Of a stretch of DNA of 64,000 nucleotides, positions 10,037-19,009 are shown in pieces. A program made the translations under genes and the position numbers. Under the pieces are notes generated by a model that was not told the origin of the DNA, ran no database searches, and worked only from the letters and a program-made list of their open reading frames with translations. The first letter of the stretch is position 1. Each line of letters opens with the position of its first letter. Source of the stretch: Acinetobacter nectaris CIP 110549 (GTDB lineage Bacteria > Pseudomonadota > Gammaproteobacteria > Pseudomonadales > Moraxellaceae); assembly GCF_000488215.1 (NCBI RefSeq), contig NZ_KI530712.1, forward strand, positions 748,881 to 812,880. Reading direction: 5' to 3'.

Positions 10037-10579
10037 CTCTATTTTTTAAAATAGAAACTAAGTGAATAAAAATAATACGATACAGTCATTTATCTAGACA
10101 AATCAATACACAAATCTAAATCTATATGATCTAAATCCCAATTGCCCTAGATTATTTATATCTTTTACACTCAACATGCCTAATATATGAACATTATTTT
10201 TCATTTCGAATATTGTTGGCTCTATAAATTTTGCGTTTACAAAATATTTTTTAATTATTTTTTTAGCGCTAAATATCAGTAAAAACGTATGTTTAGCTAA
10301 AGCAATCGCATATATCGATCAACAAGTATATTTATTATGCATTTGACTTTTCTTTTCCATCTCTTTATTATTCGCTGATCAACTCAACTGTATTTTTTTT
10401 AATCTATACTTACGATTTGTTACAGACAGTTCTGAAAAGTATAGGTTCTCTTGTTAACTTATGCCATTACTTTAAATGGTGCTATCCCCCTCTATTTTTT
10501 TAAATTGCTCTTTTTAGCAATCACTTTGATCATATTTTTATTTGGTCTTGGGGGTACTATTTCCTGTTGCGGAGCTAAT
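10037..10579. other. Intergenic region before the MltF-like gene
   Basis: About 540 AT-rich bases with no convincing gene. An open frame runs from a TTG at 10451 into the transglycosylase gene, but it lacks a ribosome site. No strong repeat seen. Confidence 0.45.
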
Positions 10580-11713
10580 ATGCAAAGTAAGTCAGTAGCA
10601 ATTACGAGGCGCTTGCGCCTCAAATTTAAATCTAACTCTCTCCCTGTACGTTTTTCTATTATTGCAGCAGCAATGCTTCCCCTTTTACCTTTACATGCAC
10701 TGACTGCAAAGAAGGGGGAAACACAGTATGCTAGCGTTATAGATCATAATAAACTCACTGTTGTCGCTGTCAAAAATCCGAGTACAGTATTTGATAATGG
10801 ACAAAACCTCCATGGTTTTGGTTATGATCTTATGCGTAGTTACGCAAAAAGTTTAAATGTTCAACTAGATTTTAAAGTTGTGAATGACAATACTGCTGCT
10901 CTAGACCTAGTTGCACAAGGAAAAGCAAATATTGCTTTAACAAATGCACCGATGTCTGCCATCGAAGAAAAAAAGCTCAGCTTTTTCTCTGCAACCTGTG
11001 GGAATTTTAGTGCGCTTTCGCAAAATGGTTTAGATACCAGTATTAACTTAGTTGTTAATAATGCAGAAGACCCGATTGCACAAACTGCAAGTGGTTTTAC
11101 TTGTGAAGCAAAAAATGATGGTTCTATTGACCAGCTTGCTTCATTTTATAATCACAACATTGTAGAACCAACAGCATGGGAAACTGTAGAGCGTGATTTA
11201 AAAGCACGAATGCCTATTTATAAGGCAAGCTTCAAACAAGAAGCAGATAAGTACAACTTAGATTGGCAGTTTCTGGCTGCAATGGGCTATCAAGAGTCTT
11301 ATCTAAAATCAGATTCTGTCTCACCTACTGGTGTTCGTGGACTCATGATGCTGACAAATAGTACAGCAAAAGCCATGGGTGTAACCAACCGAAATGATCC
11401 TAGACAGAGTATCCAAGGTGGTGCAAAGTATTTAGATCAACTGCTTGAGCAGTATGGCAATATTCCATACCCAGACCGTGCTTGGTATGCACTTACTGCA
11501 TACAATATGGGGCCTGGAGCAGTATCAACCATCCAAAGTAAGATAGAAAAGCAAGGTAAAAACCCTGAAGAATGGATGAACCTATACAGCTATTTGCAAA
11601 AAAATCAGAATGCAAATGGTCGCTATAAGCAAGCACTACAATATGTCACACGTATTCGTGCATATTTAGAGCATATTCAGCAATCAAGTCAGCCAAAACC
11701 AATTGAAGTTTAA
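10580..11713 (+). CDS. MltF-like membrane-bound lytic transglycosylase
   Basis: Cleaves the MurNAc-GlcNAc bond of peptidoglycan, releasing anhydro-muropeptides. The start at 10580 is chosen for its GGAG ribosome site; it gives 377 residues with a basic N-region (RRLRLKFK) and a hydrophobic signal segment ending near ALTA. A shortened solute-binding-like domain (about residues 55-190; KLTVVAVKNPSTVFDNGQ, HGFGYDLMRSYAKSL) precedes the SLT domain, with catalytic Glu239 in GYQES, then SPTGVRGLMML and ALTAYNMGPG. The layout matches MltF, but the first domain is clearly smaller than in E. coli MltF. It ends in a strong terminator. Confidence 0.88.
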   Translation: MQSKSVAITRRLRLKFKSNSLPVRFSIIAAAMLPLLPLHALTAKKGETQYASVIDHNKLTVVAVKNPSTVFDNGQNLHGFGYDLMRSYAKSLNVQLDFKVVNDNTAALDLVAQGKANIALTNAPMSAIEEKKLSFFSATCGNFSALSQNGLDTSINLVVNNAEDPIAQTASGFTCEAKNDGSIDQLASFYNHNIVEPTAWETVERDLKARMPIYKASFKQEADKYNLDWQFLAAMGYQESYLKSDSVSPTGVRGLMMLTNSTAKAMGVTNRNDPRQSIQGGAKYLDQLLEQYGNIPYPDRAWYALTAYNMGPGAVSTIQSKIEKQGKNPEEWMNLYSYLQKNQNANGRYKQALQYVTRIRAYLEHIQQSSQPKPIEV

Positions 11714-11719
11714 AAAATA

Positions 11720-11749
11720 AAAAAAGGCGAACTATGTTCGCCTTTTTTT
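11720..11749. terminator. Bidirectional terminator
   Basis: Stem GGCGAAC / GTTCGCC with loop TAT, an A-run before and seven T after. It lies between convergent genes and overlaps the stop codon of the SCP2 gene. Confidence 0.88.
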
Positions 11750-12134
11750 ATACTGTATGTTGAAGAATCTCTTTAAATAATGACTTTTGCTCAGGACTTG
11801 GTTTTGCAGTCTGTAAGGCCATTAGCTGAGACATATCACCTTGTACTTTTATTTTGCCTGTCATAAATGCTTGCATTGCTGCCGTCATGTCGAACTCTAA
11901 AAAAACTCGTCTTAAAGTATTCGAATCCATATTTAATGTAGTTTTTGCATTCTCTGCTAAACCTTTTCTAAATTTCCCACTTGCAAGAGATAGTTCAGTA
12001 TTTTCAACTGCACCATCATTTACAATTAAATTTATTACTAAATTCTGCAATGCAGGTGATAGGTTTAGATTCCCAGCTTGCCCTGTTAACTCATCAACTT
12101 TGGAAAACCATGCGTCTGTTAAAAATGCTGGCAT
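11748..12134 (-). CDS. SCP2 sterol-binding domain protein
   Basis: 128-residue cytoplasmic protein made only of an SCP2-like lipid-binding domain. The hallmark C-terminal stretch AFMTGKIKVQGDMSQLMALQ is clear, and the N-terminal part (WFSKVDEL to NLVINLIV) fits the family. Such stand-alone proteins bind hydrophobic ligands; the bacterial ligand is usually unknown. It follows ttcA on the same strand after a 140-base gap and converges with the transglycosylase. The stop overlaps the shared terminator. Confidence 0.88.
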   Translation of the reverse strand: MPAFLTDAWFSKVDELTGQAGNLNLSPALQNLVINLIVNDGAVENTELSLASGKFRKGLAENAKTTLNMDSNTLRRVFLEFDMTAAMQAFMTGKIKVQGDMSQLMALQTAKPSPEQKSLFKEILQHTV

Positions 12135-12274
12135 TTTTATTCCTCTAAATGTATATTCCTATGATATTAAAAAATAATATCTAATATTTTAAAATACAGT
12201 ATTTTTATTTATCGTCAAAACTTAAATGAGAAGACATACCATAATTTATAATATGTCTCTAATTAAAATTGAGA

Positions 12275-13180
12275 TTATTCTGCTGCAAAGCCAAGATTAA
12301 CAACGTCTAAACGTTTTTTCATCTCTTCAGGATCTTTTAAATCAAACTCTCGCTCTTCATCTAACTTTTCAAAATCGAAAAGATCACGGTCTGCGAGTTG
12401 AGATGGAGAAACATTCTGCAATGCACCAAAAATACTATGCAAACGTTTTGGATATTCTTTATCCCATTCTCTTAACATATTATTTAACATAGCACGCTGT
12501 AAATTTTCTTGCGACCCACATAAATTACATGGAATAATTGGAAACTTACGCATTTCTGCATATTTAATAATGTCTTTTTCTTCCACATATGCAAGAGGAC
12601 GAATAAGAATATTTTTCTTATCTGAAGATAAAAGCTTCGGTGGCATTGCTTTTAAGCTACCGCCATGAAAAAGGTTTAAAAAGAAAGTGGCAATAATATC
12701 ATCACGATGATGCCCTAGAGCAACCTTTGTTGCACCAATCTCTTGAGCAAACCCATAAAGTGAACCACGACGTAAGCGAGAGCATACAGCACAATACGTC
12801 TTGCCTTCAGGGGTCAGACGTTTCGTAATACTATATGTATCCTTTTCTAAAATATAATAAGGAATATTATTGGCTTCTAAATATGCTGGTAATACATCCT
12901 CTGGAAAACCTGGTTGCTTCTGATCTAGATTTACAGCAATCACATCAAAATTAACAGGCGCTACACGCTTAAAATTTAAGAGTATATCTAATAAGGTATA
13001 GCTGTCCTTTCCACCCGAAATACACACCATAACCTTATCGCCTTCTTCGATCATTTTATAATCTCGAATAGCATGGCCAACCTGACGGCGTAACTTCTTC
13101 AGCAATCGATAATAAGATGAACTGGTTGGTAGCTCTGGCTTAAAATTAAATCCTTGCTGGGACTCAATTGGAGAGTACAT
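12275..13180 (-). CDS. ttcA: tRNA 2-thiocytidine(32) synthetase TtcA
   Basis: ATP-dependent tRNA thiolase that makes 2-thiocytidine at position 32 of the anticodon loop, using an Fe-S cluster. The 301-residue protein shows the PP-loop SGGKDS (55-60), the Cys pairs C130/C133 (YCAVC) and C218/C221 (CNLC) and the GHHRDD motif (156-161). Length fits TtcA. It has its own start after an 807-base AT-rich gap and is not in an obvious operon. Confidence 0.95.
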   Translation of the reverse strand: MYSPIESQQGFNFKPELPTSSSYYRLLKKLRRQVGHAIRDYKMIEEGDKVMVCISGGKDSYTLLDILLNFKRVAPVNFDVIAVNLDQKQPGFPEDVLPAYLEANNIPYYILEKDTYSITKRLTPEGKTYCAVCSRLRRGSLYGFAQEIGATKVALGHHRDDIIATFFLNLFHGGSLKAMPPKLLSSDKKNILIRPLAYVEEKDIIKYAEMRKFPIIPCNLCGSQENLQRAMLNNMLREWDKEYPKRLHSIFGALQNVSPSQLADRDLFDFEKLDEEREFDLKDPEEMKKRLDVVNLGFAAE

Positions 13181-13987
13181 AGACGATACAAACCCTAAAA
13201 AAAATATCGCACGATTCTATATGATTCTTGCCCAATACGCATCAGCTCAATGCTAATTATTACGATAATTTTCTTAAATTTGAACAATAGATTTATAAAA
13301 ATAAACTCTTAATATAATTAATTAGAATTCATCAAGCTTTCATAATATTTAAAGTATAATTTTAGATATATTACTCTTATTTATAGCAGTAGATTTCATA
13401 TTTGATAGCGTTTTTATAGTTTTCCACAAAACCTGTGGATAAGTTTGTGGATTCTATAGGTATTGACAAAAGTTTCCCTACTCACTGTAAGGCTTTCAAT
13501 CAAATTGAATATTTTTTAACCAAAAATATAAATCAAATAAAAACAATGCCTTATACAAGTCAATGCTATTGAATGAAAAAAAATTAATTATTTTTTTTAA
13601 TGATTCTTTCTCTATTTTTTCTTGATTTTTTATATGGCTACTGTTAGCTCAAAAGCTATTAAGTCTTTTTATTTTGTAGTTAAATATTAAAGAATAAATA
13701 TTGCATTTCTTACAAAATTGTTACTAAATCTAACAAATTTCTCGTTACATATAAATTTTAAAAAAGCTCTAAGATCCAAACCTAATTAAATATAAATAAT
13801 TGAATTAATTAATTTTATAAAAAATACATAATATTCTTGTTTTGGTCATAAATACATAAAAAATTCTATTTAAATTTCCAAAACCGACATCATTAAAACT
13901 TTATACGACTTAAGATAGCATCTTGCTCCCCTATCTTATGGTAAGCTAAAAAACAAGCAGAAAGACCTTAATAAGGAAGGAGTAAGT
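13181..13987. other. Long AT-rich intergenic region with DnaA-box-like cluster
   Basis: Roughly 800 bases with no supported gene between divergent ttcA and the polyol dehydrogenase. It is extremely AT-rich, with several T-tracts and A-tracts. The only GC-richer island is near 13420-13500, where three DnaA-box-like sites and a TTGACA (13463-13468) lie. A strong AAGGAAGGAG ribosome site ends the region. Confidence 0.55.
13420..13455. promoter_or_regulatory. Cluster of DnaA-box-like sites
   Basis: TTTTCCACA at 13420-13428 fits the relaxed consensus TTWTNCACA. TGTGGATAA at 13434-13442 is a perfect consensus box on the minus strand. TGTGGATTC at 13447-13455 is a 7/9 match on the minus strand. No dnaA, dnaN or rpmH is in the window, so this is more likely a DnaA-titration or regulatory site than oriC. 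Function unproven. Confidence 0.4.
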
Positions 13988-15433
13988 TTGAATAAGCCAT
14001 CGCTTAAGTCTGACTCACCGAGTTTATGGTTACATTTAGGTGCTAGTGCTTTTTTTAGGGCACATCAAGCATATTACTTAAATAAGCTACACCAACTTGG
14101 TGATTCATCATGGGAAATGCACTTAGCAAATATTCGCAATAGTCATTCTCAAAAAATACTAGAACAACTTAAAAGCCAAAATGGTTATTACACTCTAGAA
14201 ATTATTTCACCTAATGGCCATATTGAATATGAGCCAGTACATAGTCTAAAAAATATTATTTTATGGAATCCTAGCATTTCTAATACAGTAGAAGTTGGCA
14301 TTCATCCAAATACAAAAATTATTTCATTCACTGTCACAGAAGGTGGCTACTTTCTTACAGATCAAGGTAATTTAGACCTCTCCCACCCCGATATTCTAAA
14401 CGACTTAAATAGTAATACTGAAATACAGACTCTTTATGGTGCTTTATACCTAATTTTGCATGAGCGTATGCAACAACTTGGACAGCAAGGGGCTGTCACC
14501 TTACTTAGTTGCGATAATCTTAGAAACAATGGGGACAGTTTTAAAAAAGGTCTTATGGACTTTATTAAAGCTAAGAAAGATGATGCATTGCTTTCATGGG
14601 TCACTCAATATGTTTCAGCACCAAATAGCATGGTAGATCGGATTACACCTAAATTTGATGCTAGCATTCATACTCGTATGCAAGCTGCAGGTTTAAAAGC
14701 AGATTTAGAACCTTTAACATGTGAACGCTATACACGATGGGTAGTTCAAGACAATTTTATTCATGGACGACCTCAACTTGAACGGGTTGGTGTTGAGTTT
14801 GTCAAAGATGTTGCTCCGTATGAAGAAGCAAAAATTCGTCTTCTAAATGCGAGTCATAGTGGACTTGCATGGATGGGTGCATTAATCAATAAAGCATTTA
14901 TTCATGAAACATTAGATAATGTATACATCCAAACCCTAATTAAAGAGTATGCTGAAGAAGATGTCGCTAAAGCCTTAAAAATGCATGGTATTGAAATTGA
15001 TACTACATTAGAAATTGCGACAATCTTAGAACGATTTAAAAATCCTTATGTTAAAGATACTGTTGCACGTGTATCTTCTGACAGTATTTCTAAACTACAT
15101 GGCTTTATTGTTCCAACAATTAAAGATAGATTCTCTCAAAACCACATACCAACAGCCGCACTTAAAATTGCTGCGCTTTATTTCTTATTCTTAGAAAAAC
15201 ACTATGCTCAACAACTCGATTTTACATATGAAGATCGGGCATTTGACACAATAGATCTAAGCAACATATTTACTCATGCTACCCCTGAAAAAGCATTTGT
15301 AGAAACAGAAGTACTTTTTGGTTCACTCACAACACAAACTGAATTTCGTGAACATTTACTTAAAGCAATTTTAGAAGTGAAAAACTACTTTGCTCTGTCG
15401 AGGCAGAGTAATAATGAGGAACTTAAAAAATGA
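13988..15433 (+). CDS. Mannitol/arabinitol dehydrogenase family protein
   Basis: Long-chain polyol dehydrogenase (481 residues) that oxidises a sugar alcohol or hexuronate-type substrate to a keto sugar with NAD. N-terminal Rossmann domain with LGASAFFRAHQAYYLN and SFTVTEGGY, then LLSCDNLRNNG and SMVDRITP (214-221). The catalytic KxxxxNxxH motif is Lys282-Asn287-His290 (KIRLLNASH). The start is a TTG supported by AAGGAAGGAG five bases away; no ATG fits better. Substrate could be mannitol, arabinitol or similar. The stop overlaps the ATG of the SemiSWEET gene, implying translational coupling. Confidence 0.87.
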   Translation: MNKPSLKSDSPSLWLHLGASAFFRAHQAYYLNKLHQLGDSSWEMHLANIRNSHSQKILEQLKSQNGYYTLEIISPNGHIEYEPVHSLKNIILWNPSISNTVEVGIHPNTKIISFTVTEGGYFLTDQGNLDLSHPDILNDLNSNTEIQTLYGALYLILHERMQQLGQQGAVTLLSCDNLRNNGDSFKKGLMDFIKAKKDDALLSWVTQYVSAPNSMVDRITPKFDASIHTRMQAAGLKADLEPLTCERYTRWVVQDNFIHGRPQLERVGVEFVKDVAPYEEAKIRLLNASHSGLAWMGALINKAFIHETLDNVYIQTLIKEYAEEDVAKALKMHGIEIDTTLEIATILERFKNPYVKDTVARVSSDSISKLHGFIVPTIKDRFSQNHIPTAALKIAALYFLFLEKHYAQQLDFTYEDRAFDTIDLSNIFTHATPEKAFVETEVLFGSLTTQTEFREHLLKAILEVKNYFALSRQSNNEELKK

Positions 15434-15843
15434 ATAGTCAGTATAAAAAAGACATAGCTATTATCATTGCGACAATTATCGCAGTTGCAATCTCAGTTGC
15501 TGTTCTCTATCGCTGGCCTGTTGCTCTAGGTGCACTTGCTGCATGGGTTACAACTGGATCCTTCTTCCTACAAGTTATCCACATGATTCGCAAAAAAGAT
15601 ACGACAGGTGTATCTTTAGGAATGTATGCTGCACTCTTTTTTGGTGTAACTAGCTGGACATTTTATGGTTATAAAATGCATGACATTCCTGTTATGACAG
15701 CAAATGGGCTTACTGCCGTTTTGGCACTTACGGTTATTGCACTTAAACTATATAACGAGCGCCCTATTAGAAAAAAAACTGCTAAAAAACGTCTTATGAC
15801 CAAATCTAAAATGCGTGCTACTATGAAGCAACAAATTGGTTAA
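15430..15843 (+). CDS. SemiSWEET-family (PQ-loop) sugar transporter
   Basis: Small inner-membrane protein of 137 residues with an extra N-terminal membrane helix and then a three-helix MtN3/SWEET repeat. The segment AAWVTTGSFFLQVIHMIRKKDTTGVSLGMYAALFFGVTSWTFYGY matches the family pattern (split here only for description: helix 1 with the FxxQ position, the RKKDTTGVS linker, helix 2, then the helix 3 start). SemiSWEETs work as dimers moving sugars down gradient. Its ATG overlaps the dehydrogenase stop by four bases, so uptake and oxidation of one polyol are probably coupled; this is inference. The basic tail (KKTAKKRLMTKSKMR) is cytoplasmic. Confidence 0.82.
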   Translation: MNSQYKKDIAIIIATIIAVAISVAVLYRWPVALGALAAWVTTGSFFLQVIHMIRKKDTTGVSLGMYAALFFGVTSWTFYGYKMHDIPVMTANGLTAVLALTVIALKLYNERPIRKKTAKKRLMTKSKMRATMKQQIG

Positions 15844-15855
15844 TGCGATATAGCA

Positions 15856-15922
15856 CTAATGATGTTATAAACTTAAATAAAGCTTATAACATCATTAGCA
15901 AGCAAAATTTAACTTGCTTTTT
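15856..15922 (+). terminator. Nested hairpins after the SemiSWEET gene
   Basis: A perfect 15-base inverted repeat (15856-15870 with 15884-15898) is followed by a second, overlapping hairpin AGCAAG / CTTGCT (15897-15902 with 15913-15918) ending in a T-run. The second is the likely terminator. The two structures share the last bases of the first 3' arm, so they are partly exclusive. Confidence 0.6.
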
Positions 15923-15972
15923 AAAGTTAGATTGCTAAAAATTTCTCTACATCTTACCTCTTGAAAAATTAA

Positions 15973-16755
15973 ATGCAGATATTTAAGATCATTTTGCCTA
16001 TATATTTTTATATAGGTTTAAATACGTTCACACATGCTGGTCATATTTATACTTATGAAGATAGTAATGGATCTTATTTATTCACCAACCAACCTCAAAC
16101 AAATCAAAATCTTAAAGCAGTTAAAGTAACATATTACCCCGACAGTAATATTCACTCATACCGAAATTGGGGTGGATCGGAAGCTTCTGTACTGCCAAGC
16201 TTCAGTAAGAATAAAAATATTTTTGATGATATTATTTCTAGCTCGGCACAAAAGCATGGGATTCCTGCAGGTTTAATTAAAGCAATTATGCATACAGAGT
16301 CAGGCTTTAATATACATGCGACATCTCCTGTAGGTGCTCAAGGCCTTATGCAACTTATGCCTGCAACTGCTAAACGTTTTCATGTTAAAAATAGTTATGA
16401 CCCAAACGAAAATATACACGGTGCTGCCCAATATCTAAGCACACTTCTAAAAAGATTTAATGGTAACACCCCTCTTGTCCTTGCTGCATATAACGCAGGA
16501 GAAGGTAATGTTCAAAAATATGGAGGTGTTCCTCCTTTTAGAGAGACGAAAGACTATATAAAACGTGTACTCAATAGATATAACAATTTATATCACTCAG
16601 AACTCGTACTTACAGCAAAGGAAAGTATGCAAGGCAATCACCTTAAAGCCACTACCTCTACACCTAGTACACGAGTAGATCCCAATACAAAACATGAATA
16701 TAAAATTGTTCAGTTATCAGATGGTACTTACACGTCTGTCACAGTACATAACTAA
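15973..16755 (+). CDS. Secreted lytic transglycosylase with DUF4124-like N-terminus
   Basis: Peptidoglycan lytic transglycosylase, family 1 type, 260 residues. A signal peptide ends near THA-GH (residue 22), followed by a DUF4124-like segment (IYTYEDSNGSYLFTNQP). The SLT domain runs from about 84 to 200: catalytic Glu109 in HTES, then SPVGAQGLMQLMPATA (118-133) and AAYNAGEGNV (171-180). The tail is low complexity and probably flexible. No clear Shine-Dalgarno precedes the ATG, but the signal peptide fits this start. It may work with the MltF-like enzyme about 4 kb upstream. Confidence 0.9.
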   Translation: MQIFKIILPIYFYIGLNTFTHAGHIYTYEDSNGSYLFTNQPQTNQNLKAVKVTYYPDSNIHSYRNWGGSEASVLPSFSKNKNIFDDIISSSAQKHGIPAGLIKAIMHTESGFNIHATSPVGAQGLMQLMPATAKRFHVKNSYDPNENIHGAAQYLSTLLKRFNGNTPLVLAAYNAGEGNVQKYGGVPPFRETKDYIKRVLNRYNNLYHSELVLTAKESMQGNHLKATTSTPSTRVDPNTKHEYKIVQLSDGTYTSVTVHN

Positions 16756-16797
16756 AGACAATCCTTTATTATTTATGTACTAATTTATTGAAAGCCA

Positions 16798-16826
16798 CTT
16801 GAATTTTCAAATATCAAACTACATAT
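16798..16826 (+). promoter_or_regulatory. Sigma-32-like promoter of htpX
   Basis: CTTGAAT (16798-16804), 14-base spacer, CTACATAT (16819-16826). This resembles the heat-shock pattern CTTGAAA-N13/14-CCCCATNT. htpX is heat-shock controlled in other Proteobacteria, which raises plausibility. The -10 matches 6 of 7 informative bases at best, so this is tentative. Confidence 0.45.
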
Positions 16827-16888
16827 TACAAATAAGACTCACAGTTTATAGCTGAGTTTCTATTTTTTATTATAAGAGGATATACTCA

Positions 16889-17794
16889 ATGATGCGGATT
16901 GGTTTGTTTTTGCTAACCAACCTCGCGGTACTGGTTGTCGCTGGTCTTATTTTGTCAGTATTAGGGGTCGGAAGTTACCACGGTGCTCGTGGCTTAAACT
17001 TAGGCAACTTACTTGTAATGTGCTTTGTCTTTGGTATGGTTGGTTCTTTAATTTCGCTATTCATGTCTAAATGGATGGCAAAGAATACAACAGGTACAGA
17101 GCTAATTAATCCAAATGCGCCACGCAATCAAGCTGAGGCATGGTTACTACAAACGGTTGCCGAACTTTCTCAACGCGCTGGAATTAAAATGCCTGAAGTC
17201 GGTATTTTTCCATCATACCAATCAAATGCCTTTGCTACAGGTTGGAACAAAAATGATGCTCTAGTCGCAGTTTCAAGTGGCATACTTGAAAACATGAGCC
17301 AAGATGAATTACGCGCTGTTATTGGACATGAAATTGGACATGTCGCAAATGGTGATATGGTTACCCTATCTTTAGTACAAGGTGTTGTAAACACGTTCGT
17401 CATGTTCTTTGCACGTGTTGTGGGAGATTTTATCGATCGTAACTTGCTTGGCCGTGAAGATGGAGATCCACCTGGGATTGCTTATTTTGTGATTACAATG
17501 GTGTTAGATATCGTCTTTGGCGTACTCGCAAGTGCAGTTGTAATGTGGTTCTCACGCTACCGTGAATATCGTGCAGATGAAGCAGGTGCACAACTTGCAG
17601 GTAAACAAGCTATGATCAACGCTTTACTACGCTTAAAAGCAGAAAGTGGTATGCCAGATCAAATGCCAAAAGAAATGAAAGCACTCGCAATTACAGAAGG
17701 AAAAAGCGAAGGATTCAGTCTAGCTGCACTCTTTCAAACGCACCCAAGTATTGATGAAAGAGTTGAAGCTTTACAAAGATATAACTGCCCATAA
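16889..17794 (+). CDS. htpX: Protease HtpX, inner-membrane zinc metalloprotease
   Basis: M48-family membrane protease for quality control of damaged membrane proteins. 301 residues: two N-terminal membrane helices (about 4-26 and 38-60), zinc motif HEIGH with His147, Glu148 and His151 followed by VANGD, a second pair of helices around 155-215, and the EYRADEAGA motif carrying the third zinc ligand region. Length and order match E. coli HtpX. AGAGGA precedes the ATG. Monocistronic, closed by a terminator. Confidence 0.96.
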   Translation: MMRIGLFLLTNLAVLVVAGLILSVLGVGSYHGARGLNLGNLLVMCFVFGMVGSLISLFMSKWMAKNTTGTELINPNAPRNQAEAWLLQTVAELSQRAGIKMPEVGIFPSYQSNAFATGWNKNDALVAVSSGILENMSQDELRAVIGHEIGHVANGDMVTLSLVQGVVNTFVMFFARVVGDFIDRNLLGREDGDPPGIAYFVITMVLDIVFGVLASAVVMWFSRYREYRADEAGAQLAGKQAMINALLRLKAESGMPDQMPKEMKALAITEGKSEGFSLAALFQTHPSIDERVEALQRYNCP

Positions 17795-17815
17795 ACTCTG
17801 AATATAAGATACATC

Positions 17816-17852
17816 AAAGCCTCCATAATTGGGGGCTTTCTTATTTTTTTTT
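17816..17852 (+). terminator. Terminator of htpX
   Basis: Stem AAAGCCTCC / GGGGGCTTT (one G-T pair) with a six-base loop, then a T-rich tract. Confidence 0.8.
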
Positions 17853-17853
17853 G

Positions 17854-17890
17854 CAAAAAAAAAGTCATACTCTGTCAGTAGGAGTATGAC
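17854..17890 (-). terminator. Terminator of the DUF805 gene
   Basis: Perfect nine-base stem GTCATACTC / GAGTATGAC with a nine-base loop. On the minus strand it is followed by a run of ten T (plus-strand A-run 17854-17863), so it terminates the leftward DUF805 transcript. Confidence 0.8.
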
Positions 17891-18008
17891 CCAAAATAGG
17901 AAATTACAGCAGAATTCCTATGCTTTATAGGTTAAAAAAGATAACTTAAAAAAAACTTAATTTGTCTGTATTTTTTAATTGGATTTATAGCTATACCAAA
18001 TTTAATGC

Positions 18009-18509
18009 TTAAAATATTTTAGCCAGTAATGGAATGAATAAATATATAATAATAAAACCACCAAAGCCTATATTTATCATAATAGAAAAGATCAAACTAT
18101 ATACAGAAAGATCGTAGTTTTGTGGAGCACCATATCTATTATCTATGTTATTTCCTGTGCAACAATATAAATAGAGAATAAAAAATAAGTTTATGACTGG
18201 AATAAACACAAATGCAGAAAGCCATCCACTCTGATTACAGTCATGTAACCGCCTAATATTAAGTAAGGTCTTTTTATAAGCAAAACCTGTTAAGGCTACC
18301 ACAATAATTATAGCCAAAAAAATAAATAATATCTGATCACTAAGATTAAATGAGCTCCTATTAGACATACCTAAACCAAGAGCCATTACCCATAAAATAA
18401 AAATAGTAGGTATAACTGTCAGTAAAAAGATAATATTCAACTTAGCCTGTTGCTTTACAAAGTTTTGCCTATTCAGCCTACTCTGACCTAATTTTTTATA
18501 ATTAATCAC
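18009..18509 (-). CDS. DUF805 family membrane protein
   Basis: Integral membrane protein of 166 residues with about four hydrophobic segments. The family core is plain: NIRRLHDCNQSGWLSAFVFIP followed by LYLYCCTGNNIDNRYGAP, which is the usual DUF805 arrangement (RLHD, then a small G-N-RYG loop). The start is GTG with GGGGATATA just before it. Molecular function of the family is not known. It stands alone between htpX and groEL with its own terminator. Confidence 0.87.
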   Translation of the reverse strand: MINYKKLGQSRLNRQNFVKQQAKLNIIFLLTVIPTIFILWVMALGLGMSNRSSFNLSDQILFIFLAIIIVVALTGFAYKKTLLNIRRLHDCNQSGWLSAFVFIPVINLFFILYLYCCTGNNIDNRYGAPQNYDLSVYSLIFSIMINIGFGGFIIIYLFIPLLAKIF

Positions 18510-18831
18510 TATATCCCCACAAGTAATAAATAAGAATTTTTTTCAGGCTAACATTAACACACTATAAAACTGATATTCTCAATATCCAGTTTAAACCACT
18601 CTTAGATAGAGTAATATCTTATAAATTTAAATTAATTTTTTAATATAAAAAAACTAAACCATTAAAGGGAGCAGCTTATATTCAAATACGACTTAGTTGA
18701 ATAAAAAGTGTATTTCAATGCCATTAAAGTGCCTTATATAATATAATTAAAAAAGATACTATTCAATTCAATGTTCAAAAGAACATTTCAAAAGGGATGA
18801 CAAGAAAAATTCTAAACCTTTGCTAAAAGTA

Positions 18832-18978
18832 AGTTATCAGAATTGCGTCATCTATATTTACTCTCTCGATGAAAATATTTCATAAAAAGAACGCTATGAA
18901 CGTATTAAAGACGGTAGAAAAACTATTGGTTAAGTAGCTACTACGTTAGCAGTTGCATCATTGGAAGCACTGAAATAG
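18832..18978 (+). pseudogene. Possible decayed gene fragment
   Basis: One plus-strand frame reads ...YSLDENIS-stop-KERYERIKDGRKTIG-stop-VATTLAVASLEALK-stop, with two TAA interruptions, and is followed two bases later by a rho-independent terminator. The peptide looks protein-like (charged helix, then a small-residue hydrophobic segment). I do not recognise the family, and it may be chance. Confidence 0.22.
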
Positions 18979-18980
18979 AA

Positions 18981-19009
18981 AAGGCCGCTAGTTAGCGACC
19001 TTCTTTTTT
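18981..19009 (+). terminator. Orphan plus-strand terminator
   Basis: Stem AAGGCCGCTA / TAGCGACCTT (one mismatch) with a two-base centre, then CTTTTTT. No intact plus-strand gene lies upstream for 1.1 kb, so it probably belonged to a lost gene or an unseen small RNA. Confidence 0.6.

Noticed and set aside
10451..10579. N-terminal extension of the MltF-like protein from a TTG at 10451
   Set aside because: No ribosome site at the TTG, whereas GGAG precedes the ATG at 10580 and the signal peptide fits that start.
13181..13987. oriC at the DnaA-box cluster
   Set aside because: No dnaA, dnaN, recF, gyrB or rpmH in the window; only three boxes; flanking genes are ordinary metabolic genes.
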